Below, in pieces: positions 17,376-25,315 of a stretch of 64,000 nt of DNA. Location of the stretch: the NCBI GenBank assembly GCA_038257155.1, contig JBBSJP010000004.1, forward strand, positions 1-64,000. Reading direction: 5' to 3'. The notes below the pieces were generated by a model. The model did no database searches. It saw only the letters and a list, made by a program, of their open reading frames with translations, and was not told the origin of the DNA. How positions within the stretch are numbered: position 1 is the first letter of the stretch; each line of letters opens with the position of its first letter. The position numbers were made by a program, and so were the translations under genes. Source of the DNA: JANJTY01 sp038257155 (GTDB taxonomy: Bacteria; Pseudomonadota; Gammaproteobacteria; Xanthomonadales; Xanthomonadaceae).

Positions 17376-18164
17376 ATGGTTCGACTTTCCTCATGCGTTG
17401 GGGTGCTGCTGTTGCTGTTCGCCTCCACCCAGGTGCAGGCGCGCACCGTGCATCGCTGCCTGCTGGACGGCAGCGTCAGCCTTTCGACTGCGCCTGAGCC
17501 GGGTTCGCGCTGCACGGCAGTCGAGATCGATGACGGCTCGGCGAAGCAGCCGAACCTGTGGGGCTCGGTCGGCGTGGTGCAGGGCAAGCTGTATCGACGT
17601 GTACAGGACGGGCGCACGGTGTACGGCACCCGCGAGTTGCCAGGTGCGATCGAGGTGCTCGCCTTCACGGTGAAGACGCCGCCCGGTGTTCCGGCGCATG
17701 CAGGACTGGGACGCGTGGGCAAGCCGCGACTGGATGTCTACGCATCGCAGTTCCGCGCGACCGCCAAGGCAACCGGGGTCGAGGATGCGTGGCTGCGCGC
17801 CATCGCGCATGCCGAAAGTGGCTTCGATCGCCTCGCTCTCTCGCCGAAGGGCGCGCAGGGCGTGATGCAGTTGATGCCGGCGACCGCAGCTCAGTATGGT
17901 GTCGAGGATCCATTCGCCTCGGACCAGTCGATACGCGCAGGCGGTCGACACCTGAAAAACCTGATCAGACTGTACGACGGCGACCTGACCCTGGTCGCTG
18001 CGGCCTATAACGCCGGCGAGGGCGCGCTGAAGCGTTACGGTGGCGTCCCGCCGTACGCCGAGACGCAGGCCTATGTGGCAAAGGTGCTGGCGCTGCACGA
18101 GCGCTACAGCGAGGCACTCGCCTTGCAGGCAACGCCTGAGCACGCGCGCTCAGCGGCGAACTAG
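17376..18164 (+). CDS. Lytic transglycosylase (SLT domain), exported
   Basis: This 262-residue protein starts at ATG 17376, where a signal peptide begins (MVRLSSCVGVLLLLFASTQV). Residues about 25-100 contain a short DUF4124-like module with paired Cys (HRCLLDGSVSLSTAP). Residues about 118-240 are an SLT lysozyme-like domain: AIAHAESGFD with the catalytic Glu147, GAQGVMQLMPATAAQYGV and AAAYNAGEGALKRYGG. Such enzymes cleave the MurNAc-GlcNAc bond of peptidoglycan to give 1,6-anhydro products in the periplasm, for remodelling or secretion-system insertion. It stands as a single gene flanked by direct repeats. Confidence 0.9.
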   Translation: MVRLSSCVGVLLLLFASTQVQARTVHRCLLDGSVSLSTAPEPGSRCTAVEIDDGSAKQPNLWGSVGVVQGKLYRRVQDGRTVYGTRELPGAIEVLAFTVKTPPGVPAHAGLGRVGKPRLDVYASQFRATAKATGVEDAWLRAIAHAESGFDRLALSPKGAQGVMQLMPATAAQYGVEDPFASDQSIRAGGRHLKNLIRLYDGDLTLVAAAYNAGEGALKRYGGVPPYAETQAYVAKVLALHERYSEALALQATPEHARSAAN

Positions 18165-18242
18165 CGGACAGGGGCTGGAAAAGCCTGGCGGGGCGAATAG
18201 TTCTGGCGGCCAGCTGAGTAATTCCCTCGTCCCCCTTTTTTG
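18162..18242 (+). repeat. Intergenic direct repeat, right copy
   Basis: Like the left copy, it starts at the stop codon of the preceding gene (TAGCGGA), carries GGACAGGGGC at 18166-18175, the 20-base identical core at 18204-18223 and a pyrimidine tail. Confidence 0.7.
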
Positions 18243-18383
18243 CACACAGCAAATGAAGCGGCGCAGGGCTGGGCGGCACGCGCCCGCATTTCGCCATGAA
18301 TCGCTGGCAATTCGGCCCACCGCTCGCCTGGAACTGCCTCTTGTGCCACGCAGGCTGGGTGCGTGCCCCTTCAGGAGTTCGCC

Positions 18384-19502
18384 ATGCGCCGCTTTGCACT
18401 GCTTGTCCTGCCATTGCTGCTGCTTGCCCCGTTGCAAGGATGGAGCGCAGCCCCCAGCGTGGATGGCCATGGCCCACGCAAGGTCGAGGTCTGCTTCGTG
18501 CTGGATACCACCGGGTCCATGTCGGGACTGCTCGATGCGGCGAAGAAAAAGATCTGGTTCATCGCCAGCGAGATCGCCGGGGCGGCCTCGCGTCCGGAGG
18601 TTCGCTTTTGTTTGATGGCTTTCCGCGATCGCGGCGACGCCTATGTCACCCTGCATCACGATCTCACCGGCGATCTCGATCTCATCTATGCAGAGCTCCT
18701 CGCGCTGAAGGCCGAAGGTGGTGGTGATCAGCCCGAAGCCGTCAATCAGGCGCTCGCCGAGGCGCTGGACCGAACATCGTGGAGCCCTCAGACCGACGTG
18801 CTGAAGCTGATATTCCTCGTCGGCGATGCGCCGCCGCACCGCGATTACGACGAGCCGCAATACCCGGAGATTGCCGCGCAAGCGGCGGCCCGCGGCATCC
18901 TGATCAATCCGGTCGTATGCGGCAGCGATGGCGGTGCGCGCGACACCTTCCGACAGATTGCCGCGCTCGGTGGGGGATTGGCGGCGGAACTGGCTCAGCC
19001 AGAACGCGTGCAGCGAACCGAGACACCGATGGATCCGGATCTTGCCGCGCTGGGACAGCGTCTTGATCGCACCGTGATCCCCTACGGCGCCGAATCCGCA
19101 GCTGACGATGGCCGCAGTGCCCCGCTGCGAGGCGAGGGGCTGGATCACTCGACGGCCGCTGACCGTGCCGCTTTCAATGCCATGCGCAGTCGTCTGTTCG
19201 ATGGCAGTGGTGACCTGATCGATGCTATCGATGCCGGTCGCATCGCTACGGCAGATATTGACCCAGCCAAACTGCCGCCGACACTGCGCAGCATGCGCGA
19301 GGACGAGCTACTGCAGCACCTTGAAACGGTTCGCGAGGAACGCGAGGGGCTGCGGCGGGTGATCGCTTCCTTGCTGTCGTTACGTCGCGAGATGCTCGCT
19401 GCGGGGCCAGACTCGAACGCCGATGCGGGATTTGACCGCCTGGTTTCCGATATCGTTCGGCGGCAGATGCAGTCTGCCGCGTCCGCGGCTTCCGGCAACT
19501 AG
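18384..19502 (+). CDS. Exported von Willebrand factor type A domain protein
   Basis: This 372-residue protein starts at ATG 18384 with AGGAG at 18373-18377. A signal peptide (RRFALLVLPLLLLAPLQGW) is followed by a VWA domain from about residue 32. The metal-ion-dependent adhesion site begins VLDTTGSMSG (a DxTxS variant), with later FRDRGD and AEGGGDQPEAVNQAL, and LIFLVGDAPPH. This subtype (GGGDQPEAV) is common in exported bacterial VWA proteins. The C-terminal 120 residues are helical and charged (LRSMREDELLQHLETVREER). The likely role is protein binding in the periplasm or at the surface. No partner genes are adjacent. Confidence 0.85.
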   Translation: MRRFALLVLPLLLLAPLQGWSAAPSVDGHGPRKVEVCFVLDTTGSMSGLLDAAKKKIWFIASEIAGAASRPEVRFCLMAFRDRGDAYVTLHHDLTGDLDLIYAELLALKAEGGGDQPEAVNQALAEALDRTSWSPQTDVLKLIFLVGDAPPHRDYDEPQYPEIAAQAAARGILINPVVCGSDGGARDTFRQIAALGGGLAAELAQPERVQRTETPMDPDLAALGQRLDRTVIPYGAESAADDGRSAPLRGEGLDHSTAADRAAFNAMRSRLFDGSGDLIDAIDAGRIATADIDPAKLPPTLRSMREDELLQHLETVREEREGLRRVIASLLSLRREMLAAGPDSNADAGFDRLVSDIVRRQMQSAASAASGN

Positions 19503-19616
19503 CCGGTCCTCGGGCAGGGATGACGGAGCAGGGATCCGCGCGGCATTTGGCCATCTCGACACTCCTGGCTTGCCCGGAGTGACCCCGGATTTCTCGTTCC
19601 CGGATTTCCCGGGTTT

Positions 19617-20705
19617 TCAGTCGAGCTCGGCGAGGCGCTCTGCCATGCGGGCGCGGCGGCGTTCGTTCGGCTCGGACTCGATCGCGTCGGCGAGGTACAT
19701 GGCCTGTGCTTTCTCGAGTGCCTTGTCCGGATCAATCGCGACATCCGGCAGGACGCCGACTCCTTCCCAATCGGTCTTTGTGATTGGGCTGAGCGAGCGG
19801 CCGCTGGGCACGATGGCCGCGAAATGGTCGCTCAGCCGGCGCGCCGAACCGGGATGTGCACCGCCGCCGGTGGCGGCGCCGATCAGTGTCGCGCGCCCGA
19901 TGTTCTTCAGCGCATAGGCGAAGTCTTCGCCGGCCGAGAAGGTGTCGTGGCTGACCAGCAGGTAGACCTTCCTTTTGCCGCCGTATTTCGGGCCGGCGAG
20001 GTCGTCGCTCGTCCAGAACTGCGTGGTCGTGTTCTTCGGGCGATCGTAGATGTCGTTCAGGCGCGTTCTTTCATCGAACAGGTAGCTCGCCAGCAGCGCG
20101 ACCGTGGCCGGGTCGCCGCCGCCGTTGTTGCGCAGGTCGATCACCAGCGCATCGGTGTCGGAGAGCAGGCTCATCGCTGCCGCGAATTTCTCGGCTGAGC
20201 CCTCGGGCGAGCCGAAAGCGCGCAGGTCGAAGTAGCCGATGTTGAAGTCAAGGCGCTCGACCCGCTCGACCCCGAAATTGAGCTTGCGCTCCTGGGCGAT
20301 GCTCTCGGCAGTCGGCTCCTCGGACTCGAGCACCGCCTGTGGCGGAAGCGTCGCCGCGCTGTAGGCGACGTGGAGATGACCGTCCTTGGTGACGCGCCTG
20401 AGGTCTTCGGTCAGCGTCGCGGCGAAGTCTTCCGCACTGGTGATCCCGGCGTAGTCGCCGCGCTGGTCGCGGGCACGCAGTTCCTTCTCCATCGCCCTGG
20501 CCTGTTCCGGGAAGACGTAGTAGCCGTTGAGGTCGGCGATCAGGCGCTCAAGCACTTCTCCGCGCTTGCCCTGGTCCATCGCCATGTCTTGCTGCGGCGG
20601 CCCGCGTCGCGGCATGGGATCCAGCACGACCTCGGCGCGCACGGTGGCGACGAGCAGCAGCGCGAGAGCGCCGCCGGCGAGGGTCAACATGAGGGGCTTC
20701 TTCAT
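19617..20705 (-). CDS. S41 family C-terminal processing-like peptidase, exported
   Basis: This 362-residue protein has a signal peptide (KKPLMLTLAGGALALLLVAT), an N-terminal helical module like the S41 N-terminal domain (ERLIADLNGYYVFPEQARAM) and the S41 core without an obvious PDZ domain. Core landmarks are VIDLRNNGGGDPATV at 188-202 and the catalytic region HDTFSAGEDFAYALKN with Ser257. A later Lys in SPITKTDWEGVGVLPDV is a plausible part of the active site. The architecture is that of the IRBP-like (tail-specific protease related) subgroup. Its ATG overlaps the stop of the MarR gene (ATGA at 20702-20705), so the two form an operon. Confidence 0.88.
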   Translation of the reverse strand: MKKPLMLTLAGGALALLLVATVRAEVVLDPMPRRGPPQQDMAMDQGKRGEVLERLIADLNGYYVFPEQARAMEKELRARDQRGDYAGITSAEDFAATLTEDLRRVTKDGHLHVAYSAATLPPQAVLESEEPTAESIAQERKLNFGVERVERLDFNIGYFDLRAFGSPEGSAEKFAAAMSLLSDTDALVIDLRNNGGGDPATVALLASYLFDERTRLNDIYDRPKNTTTQFWTSDDLAGPKYGGKRKVYLLVSHDTFSAGEDFAYALKNIGRATLIGAATGGGAHPGSARRLSDHFAAIVPSGRSLSPITKTDWEGVGVLPDVAIDPDKALEKAQAMYLADAIESEPNERRRARMAERLAELD

Positions 20706-21181
20706 TTCCTGGGTTCCTTGGCAAGTTGTGCGCGCGCGGTGGCGATGCGTTGTTCGAATGGTCTGGCCTGCAGCGCGGCGATGGCGCTGGCGATCACCTG
20801 CGAAAGCGGCTGCGGGGTGTCGTCGTCCAGGCTCTCGGCGGCGAGTTTCGTCGCCGCCCAGCAGGCCTGCATCAGCGGATAGAGTTCGCGGCCCTTTCTC
20901 GTCAGCCGTACCAGGCGCTGGCGGCCATCGTCGGGCGCGGCCTTGGCGGTGACCAAGCCATCCTTGACCATCAGCGCGATGGTCTGGGTGGCGGCGGGCT
21001 GGGTGATGCCGGCGGCGGTGGCGATCTGGCCGAGCGTGCTCGGTTCCTTTGCGGCAAGCGCCTTGAATACCGGCGTGTAGCGCGGCCGCGTGGAGATTCC
21101 TGCCTCCGCGTACGCCGCCTCGACTGCGCCATCGAGCAGTTCAAGCAAATGGCGCAATTGGGTGCCGAGTCCGGGCTTCAT
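20702..21181 (-). CDS. MarR family transcriptional regulator
   Basis: This 159-residue protein starts at ATG 21181. Longer starts are excluded because they would overlap the promoter -10 box at 21201-21206. A winged helix-turn-helix is seen in STLGQIATAAGITQPAATQT with the wing KAAPDDGRQRLVRLTRKG, typical of MarR proteins. It precedes and overlaps the S41 peptidase gene, which it probably regulates together with itself; this is inference from the operon. A TTATATAA palindrome overlaps its own -10 box. Confidence 0.85.
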   Translation of the reverse strand: MKPGLGTQLRHLLELLDGAVEAAYAEAGISTRPRYTPVFKALAAKEPSTLGQIATAAGITQPAATQTIALMVKDGLVTAKAAPDDGRQRLVRLTRKGRELYPLMQACWAATKLAAESLDDDTPQPLSQVIASAIAALQARPFEQRIATARAQLAKEPRK

Positions 21182-21200
21182 GGTGCCAACAGTATCACGC

Positions 21201-21229
21201 ATTATATAAGCCGTAAAGTAAAGTCTCAA
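21201..21229 (-). promoter_or_regulatory. Sigma70-type promoter of the MarR-S41 operon
   Basis: Reading the minus strand, TTGAGA (21229-21224) and TATAAT (21206-21201) are separated by 17 bases, an almost ideal housekeeping promoter. Transcription would start about 13 bases before the start codon. The TTTAC TTTAC direct repeat in the spacer and the TTATATAA palindrome over the -10 are candidate MarR binding sites. Confidence 0.75.
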
Positions 21230-21450
21230 GCGAGCAACTTTCAGCGCAGATCGGGATGGCAGCAGGAGGGGTGCGCTACCTGCGGAAAGTGCATACTGAG
21301 CCGCATTCCGGACCCTATTCTGCGCCACAGACGTTGAGTCAAGTCCATGGAGCAAGAGCGGCTCGGGCGCGAGACACGCGCAAGCCTTCGGCTATGCTTG
21401 CGCCCAAGCCCCCGGTCGTGGGTGCTTACGGCACTAGCGGAGAAGACACC

Positions 21451-22014
21451 TTGACCGATGCGGTGCCCCTGACCGACTGGTTGCGAGCGGCTGGTGATGG
21501 CGACCGGCAAGCTGGTGAACGCGCTTACTCGCTGGTCTATGCCGAACTGCGCAGGCTCGCCGCCCGCCAGATGACACCTGGGGCTGGCCACACATTGACG
21601 CCGACGGCGCTGGTGAACGAAGCCTTCCTGAAACTTGCCGGCGGGTCGCTGGTGGCGCTCAACGACCGCTGTCATTTCTTCAACCTGGCCGCGCGGGCGA
21701 TGCGCCAGACCGTGATCGACCATGCACGCGAGCAGCTGGCGCAGAAGCGCGGCGGCGATCTGTTCCGCACCGAGCTCGACGACGGCATCCCGGATCGCGC
21801 GCTCGACCCCCAGCAGGCCTTGGCCATCGACCAGGCGCTCACCGCGCTCGAACGACAGGACGCGCACTTGGCGGAAACGCTGGGCTGGCGCGTGTTCGGC
21901 GGCCTGACCACGCCGCAGATCGCTGAGCTGCGCGGGACCACCGAGCGAACCGTGCAGCGCGAGCTGGCGCTCGCGCGCAACTACATGCGCCTGGCGCTGG
22001 ACGGTGCAAGGTGA
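21451..22014 (+). CDS. ECF-type RNA polymerase sigma factor
   Basis: The likely start is TTG 21451, preceded by GGAGAAG at 21439-21445, giving 187 residues; an in-frame ATG at 21394 has no ribosome-binding site. Region 2 is seen in LVYAELRRLAARQMTPGAGH, LVNEAFLKL and HFFNLAARAMRQTVIDHARE. Region 4 is the helix-turn-helix GLTTPQIAELRGTTERTVQR. This is the ECF subfamily usually annotated as sigma-70 ECF-like HTH in Lysobacterales. It overlaps the Ser/Thr kinase gene by four bases (GTGA), so the pair is translated together. That arrangement suggests the kinase controls the sigma factor. No anti-sigma gene is present. Confidence 0.88.
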   Translation: MTDAVPLTDWLRAAGDGDRQAGERAYSLVYAELRRLAARQMTPGAGHTLTPTALVNEAFLKLAGGSLVALNDRCHFFNLAARAMRQTVIDHAREQLAQKRGGDLFRTELDDGIPDRALDPQQALAIDQALTALERQDAHLAETLGWRVFGGLTTPQIAELRGTTERTVQRELALARNYMRLALDGAR

Positions 22015-24731
22015 CGGATGGCCCTGACGCGGCACCGCCGGGCGCACCTCTGTTTTCAGCCACGCGCTGGCAGCAGATGCGTGCGTTGCTGGACACCCTT
22101 TCAGAACTCAGCGAAGCGGAGCGCAATGCAGAACTCGCGCGTATCGCCACGTCCGATCCCGAACTCGCCGACGACCTGCGCAAACTGTTCGTCGACGCGC
22201 ACGACACATTCGTGTCGCGTACCCGACAGGCTCCCGGGCATCCTTTTGCGCCCGAGTCCAAAGAGATGCCAGCGCGTGTCGGGCCATTCCGCCTGATCGA
22301 GCGCATCGGTGCGGGTGGAATGGGCACGATCTACCTGGCGGAGCGCGAACACGCGGACTTCGTGCAACGGGTGGCGCTTAAGCTGCTCGATGGCGGCTCC
22401 ACGCGCCTCGCACAGTTGGCCTCGCGCGAGCGCCGCATCCTGGCAGCGCTGGCCCATCCGCACATCACCGCCTTCGTCGACGCCGGCACCCAGGACGGAT
22501 GCGCCTGGATGGCGATGGAGTACGTGCAGGGCCAGACGCTGCTCGAGTATTGCCGCCAGCACGCGCTCGACGTGGGCGAGCGAGTGCGACTGTTCGATCA
22601 GGTGTGCGACGCCGTCGCGCACGCGCACGCGCAACTCGTGGTGCACCGCGATCTGAAGCCGTCGAACGTGCTGGTTGACGCCGATGGTCGCGCCAAGCTT
22701 CTGGATTTCGGCATCGCGCTGATGCTCGACGACGAAAATTCCACTGCGCCTGCCACGCGCGTGTTCACGCCGGAATACGCCGCGCCCGAGCAATTGCGCG
22801 GTGATCGGGTGACAACGGCCAGCGACATCTACAGCCTTGGCCTGATCCTCTACGAATTGGTCGCCGGCAAGCGCTTGCCGACCCTGGGCCGCAGCGGGCG
22901 CGACGGGGAGTGGAGCACCGCCGAACTTGCGCGCTTCGCTGCCACGCGAGACGCCGGCAAGCATACGGCGGCAACTGCGCAATCTGATTCGAAGTCATTG
23001 TCGAAGCTGCTGCGCGGCGATCTGGGCCGCATCATCGCGCGTGCGCTGAATCCGCAGCCCGCACTGCGCTACGCGTCGGTCGCGTCACTGCGCGAGGATA
23101 TTGACCGCTGGCGGGATTACCGCCCGCTGACGATCGGCCGGCCAGGTCCCCTGTACGTAATGCGGCGCTTCGTACGCCGGCATCGCACCGGCGTCGCGGT
23201 TGCGGTACTGGGCCTGGTCGCCATCTTCGGCCTCGCGGCCACGGCACTGTGGCAGGCGCGCGCCAAGTCGCAGGAAGCCTCCATCGCACGCGCGGCCTTG
23301 CGCCAATCCGAAGCCACGCGCAAGTTCATGATGTCCGTGTTCCTCTCGGCCGACCCATACCAAGGCAAGGGCGCACAGACCACGGCAGGCGAACTGCTGG
23401 CGGCAGCGCGCACGCGCATCGACATGGATCTGGCGCAGGAGCCCGACGTCGCCGCGGTGTTGTTGCTGCAGATCGGCAATGTCTACGTGTCGCTGCGCGA
23501 CCGTGAAGCAACGAACCAGACCATGCGCAAGGCGCTGGAGTACAACGCGCGGAGCCCCGAACCGTCGACGGCCCTCGAAGGCAACGCCAAGTCGCGGCTC
23601 GCGTACGAGACGTTCGCCGTTGGCCAAGTCGATGAAGGGTTGCGCGGACTTGCGGAGGCCATCTCGCTGCTGCGAGCGGCGGGTCCCGACGCACAGGCCG
23701 AACTGGGGATGGCGCTGCGCATGCAGGGCAACGTGTTCTTTTCCGTCGGTGCGATGGACGAGGCGGCGGCGGCCGCCACCGAGTCGGTACAGGTGCTGGA
23801 GCAGCTCGGCGAGGAAAGGGCCTCGGACCTCCTCTTCTCCGTGCAGGCGCTGGCCGACATGCTGGCGTCGCTCGAACGCTACGAGGAGGCACTGGCCGCC
23901 GCCGATCGCGGCCTTGCCCATTCGTTTTCCCAGGCGGCCGATCACGGCACGATGCGGTTCGAGATGCAGGGCGTGCGTGCGCGTGCGCTGACCGGGCTCA
24001 AGCGCTATGCAGAAGCCGAACCCACGCTGGTCCAGGTCATCGCTGAAAGCAGCGCGACCTACGGGCTCGAGCACAGCAACACCCGCTACTGGCGTTACCG
24101 TCGTGCCGAGTTGCTCGACTGGATGGGCCGCGTGGACGATGCCAGCGCCGAGATGCAGCGGTTGATCACCGTGCCAGCGAGCAGCGACGAGCACCAGATG
24201 GCTGGGATGGCCTACCTGATCACGGCTGCTGGCATTGCCGAAGAGCGTCGAGCTGCCAATGCCGCCGACGCAATCGCCCAGGGACACGCAGTGGCCTGCG
24301 GCAGCGACGGCCACCCCTTGTTCTGCGCCAAGGCGCGGCTGCTGGGTGCCGAAGCGGCGATCCGGGAGCATCGTGCCGAAGATGCACGTACTGTGCTGGA
24401 CGAATGCGCAAGGGATGAATCCATCACCAGCACGCCGCGTCTCGCGCGCAACCTGAGGCTGTTGCGCATCCGCATGGCGCGCGACTCTGGGCAACTGGAT
24501 GCCGCCCGCGCGTTGCTCGACGAAGCACTAAGTGACGAGGCCGCGACGCCCGACGAGATCGCGCTGCTCGACGTCGAACGCGGCTATCTCGATCTCGCCA
24601 CAGGCGATCACACGGCGGCAGTGACGGCACTGACCCGTGGTCGTGAGCGCATCCTGCAGACGCTCACCACGCCTACGCCGCGGGTGCGAGAGATCGATGC
24701 GGCGCTGGAAGCTGCGCAGCGAGCGCAGTGA
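22011..24731 (+). CDS. Membrane Ser/Thr protein kinase with C-terminal TPR-like domain
   Basis: This 906-residue protein starts at GTG 22011, overlapping the sigma factor stop. The kinase domain (about 92-370) has the glycine loop GAGGMG at 100-105, Lys124 in VALKLL, HRDLKPSN at 212-219 and DFG at 232-234, all consistent with an active Hanks-type kinase. One transmembrane helix (VAVAVLGLVAIFGLAATALW) lies near 396-415. The rest (about 420-906) is made of helical TPR-like repeats, predicted to be periplasmic. The N-terminal 90 residues match the usual extension of kinases linked to ECF sigma factors. A role in sensing an envelope signal and phosphorylating the sigma factor is plausible but inferred from the arrangement. 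Confidence 0.9.
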   Translation: MTDGPDAAPPGAPLFSATRWQQMRALLDTLSELSEAERNAELARIATSDPELADDLRKLFVDAHDTFVSRTRQAPGHPFAPESKEMPARVGPFRLIERIGAGGMGTIYLAEREHADFVQRVALKLLDGGSTRLAQLASRERRILAALAHPHITAFVDAGTQDGCAWMAMEYVQGQTLLEYCRQHALDVGERVRLFDQVCDAVAHAHAQLVVHRDLKPSNVLVDADGRAKLLDFGIALMLDDENSTAPATRVFTPEYAAPEQLRGDRVTTASDIYSLGLILYELVAGKRLPTLGRSGRDGEWSTAELARFAATRDAGKHTAATAQSDSKSLSKLLRGDLGRIIARALNPQPALRYASVASLREDIDRWRDYRPLTIGRPGPLYVMRRFVRRHRTGVAVAVLGLVAIFGLAATALWQARAKSQEASIARAALRQSEATRKFMMSVFLSADPYQGKGAQTTAGELLAAARTRIDMDLAQEPDVAAVLLLQIGNVYVSLRDREATNQTMRKALEYNARSPEPSTALEGNAKSRLAYETFAVGQVDEGLRGLAEAISLLRAAGPDAQAELGMALRMQGNVFFSVGAMDEAAAAATESVQVLEQLGEERASDLLFSVQALADMLASLERYEEALAAADRGLAHSFSQAADHGTMRFEMQGVRARALTGLKRYAEAEPTLVQVIAESSATYGLEHSNTRYWRYRRAELLDWMGRVDDASAEMQRLITVPASSDEHQMAGMAYLITAAGIAEERRAANAADAIAQGHAVACGSDGHPLFCAKARLLGAEAAIREHRAEDARTVLDECARDESITSTPRLARNLRLLRIRMARDSGQLDAARALLDEALSDEAATPDEIALLDVERGYLDLATGDHTAAVTALTRGRERILQTLTTPTPRVREIDAALEAAQRAQ

Positions 24732-25315
24732 ACGCTTGGCTGCACACTGTACCCGGGGGCTGAGGACGGCCGCACGTAGGATGTCTCGTCAGTCGGGCGC
24801 AACCCAACTTGCGCAACCCAACCAGCGCTGGCGTGCGTCGACTCCGGCGCCACCCCGCCTGTTCGAAATGCTCGGGACATGCCGGGCTTCGCCGGTGCCC
24901 GGATCCAGATCGATGCTGCCGCGCCGTTCGCGTCAAAGATCAAGCCGGAATCCGGCCTTGCTCGGATGACGCCAAACCATCCTCGCCCGAAGCGTGCAAT
25001 CGTCACTTTGCTCGCCGCTGCGGGACCCGTTCGAATCGTCGTACCCGAATCACGTCTCCCGTGAGGTGGCTGTGTCGAGGGAAAGGCCGGAGCTTCGGTG
25101 GGATGGCGGTTCGATCCCGTTGGATCTCTCGCGATGGCCGGTTCCTGCGGATCCCACAGGGTGTGCCTTGGCGCACCGTCTTGATCATCGACACTTCGCC
25201 GCGGTGCGCCAAGGCGCACCCTATAAGCGCGCGACTGGTGAACATGGATCAGCGCTGTCGGGTTTCGCGCGGGTTTGCGTTTCCCCCAGTACAGGCACCT
25301 CACCGGAGACCGGAC
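24732..25315. other. Intergenic region with large inverted repeat
   Basis: These 584 bases hold no convincing gene. The main feature is the 20-bp-arm inverted repeat at 25158-25222. The first part (CGCAACCCAACTTGCGCAACC, near 24800) is also repeat-like. The frame continues upstream from the beta-helix gene, but composition and lack of a signal argue against coding. Confidence 0.5.
25158..25222. repeat. Long inverted repeat (REP-like stem-loop)
   Basis: Left arm 25158-25177 (AGGGTGTGCCTTGGCGCACC) pairs with right arm 25203-25222 (GGTGCGCCAAGGCGCACCCT) with one mismatch in 20, and a 25-base loop lies between. Each arm is itself partly palindromic (GGTGCGCCAAGGCGCACC). This resembles the REP or MITE-like elements found between genes in Lysobacterales. 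It could also act as a transcription terminator or mRNA stabiliser. Confidence 0.75.

Noticed and set aside
24809..25315. N-terminal extension of the beta-helix protein into the intergenic region
   Set aside because: It passes through the long inverted repeat, and ATG 25316 has GGAG and leads into a signal peptide.
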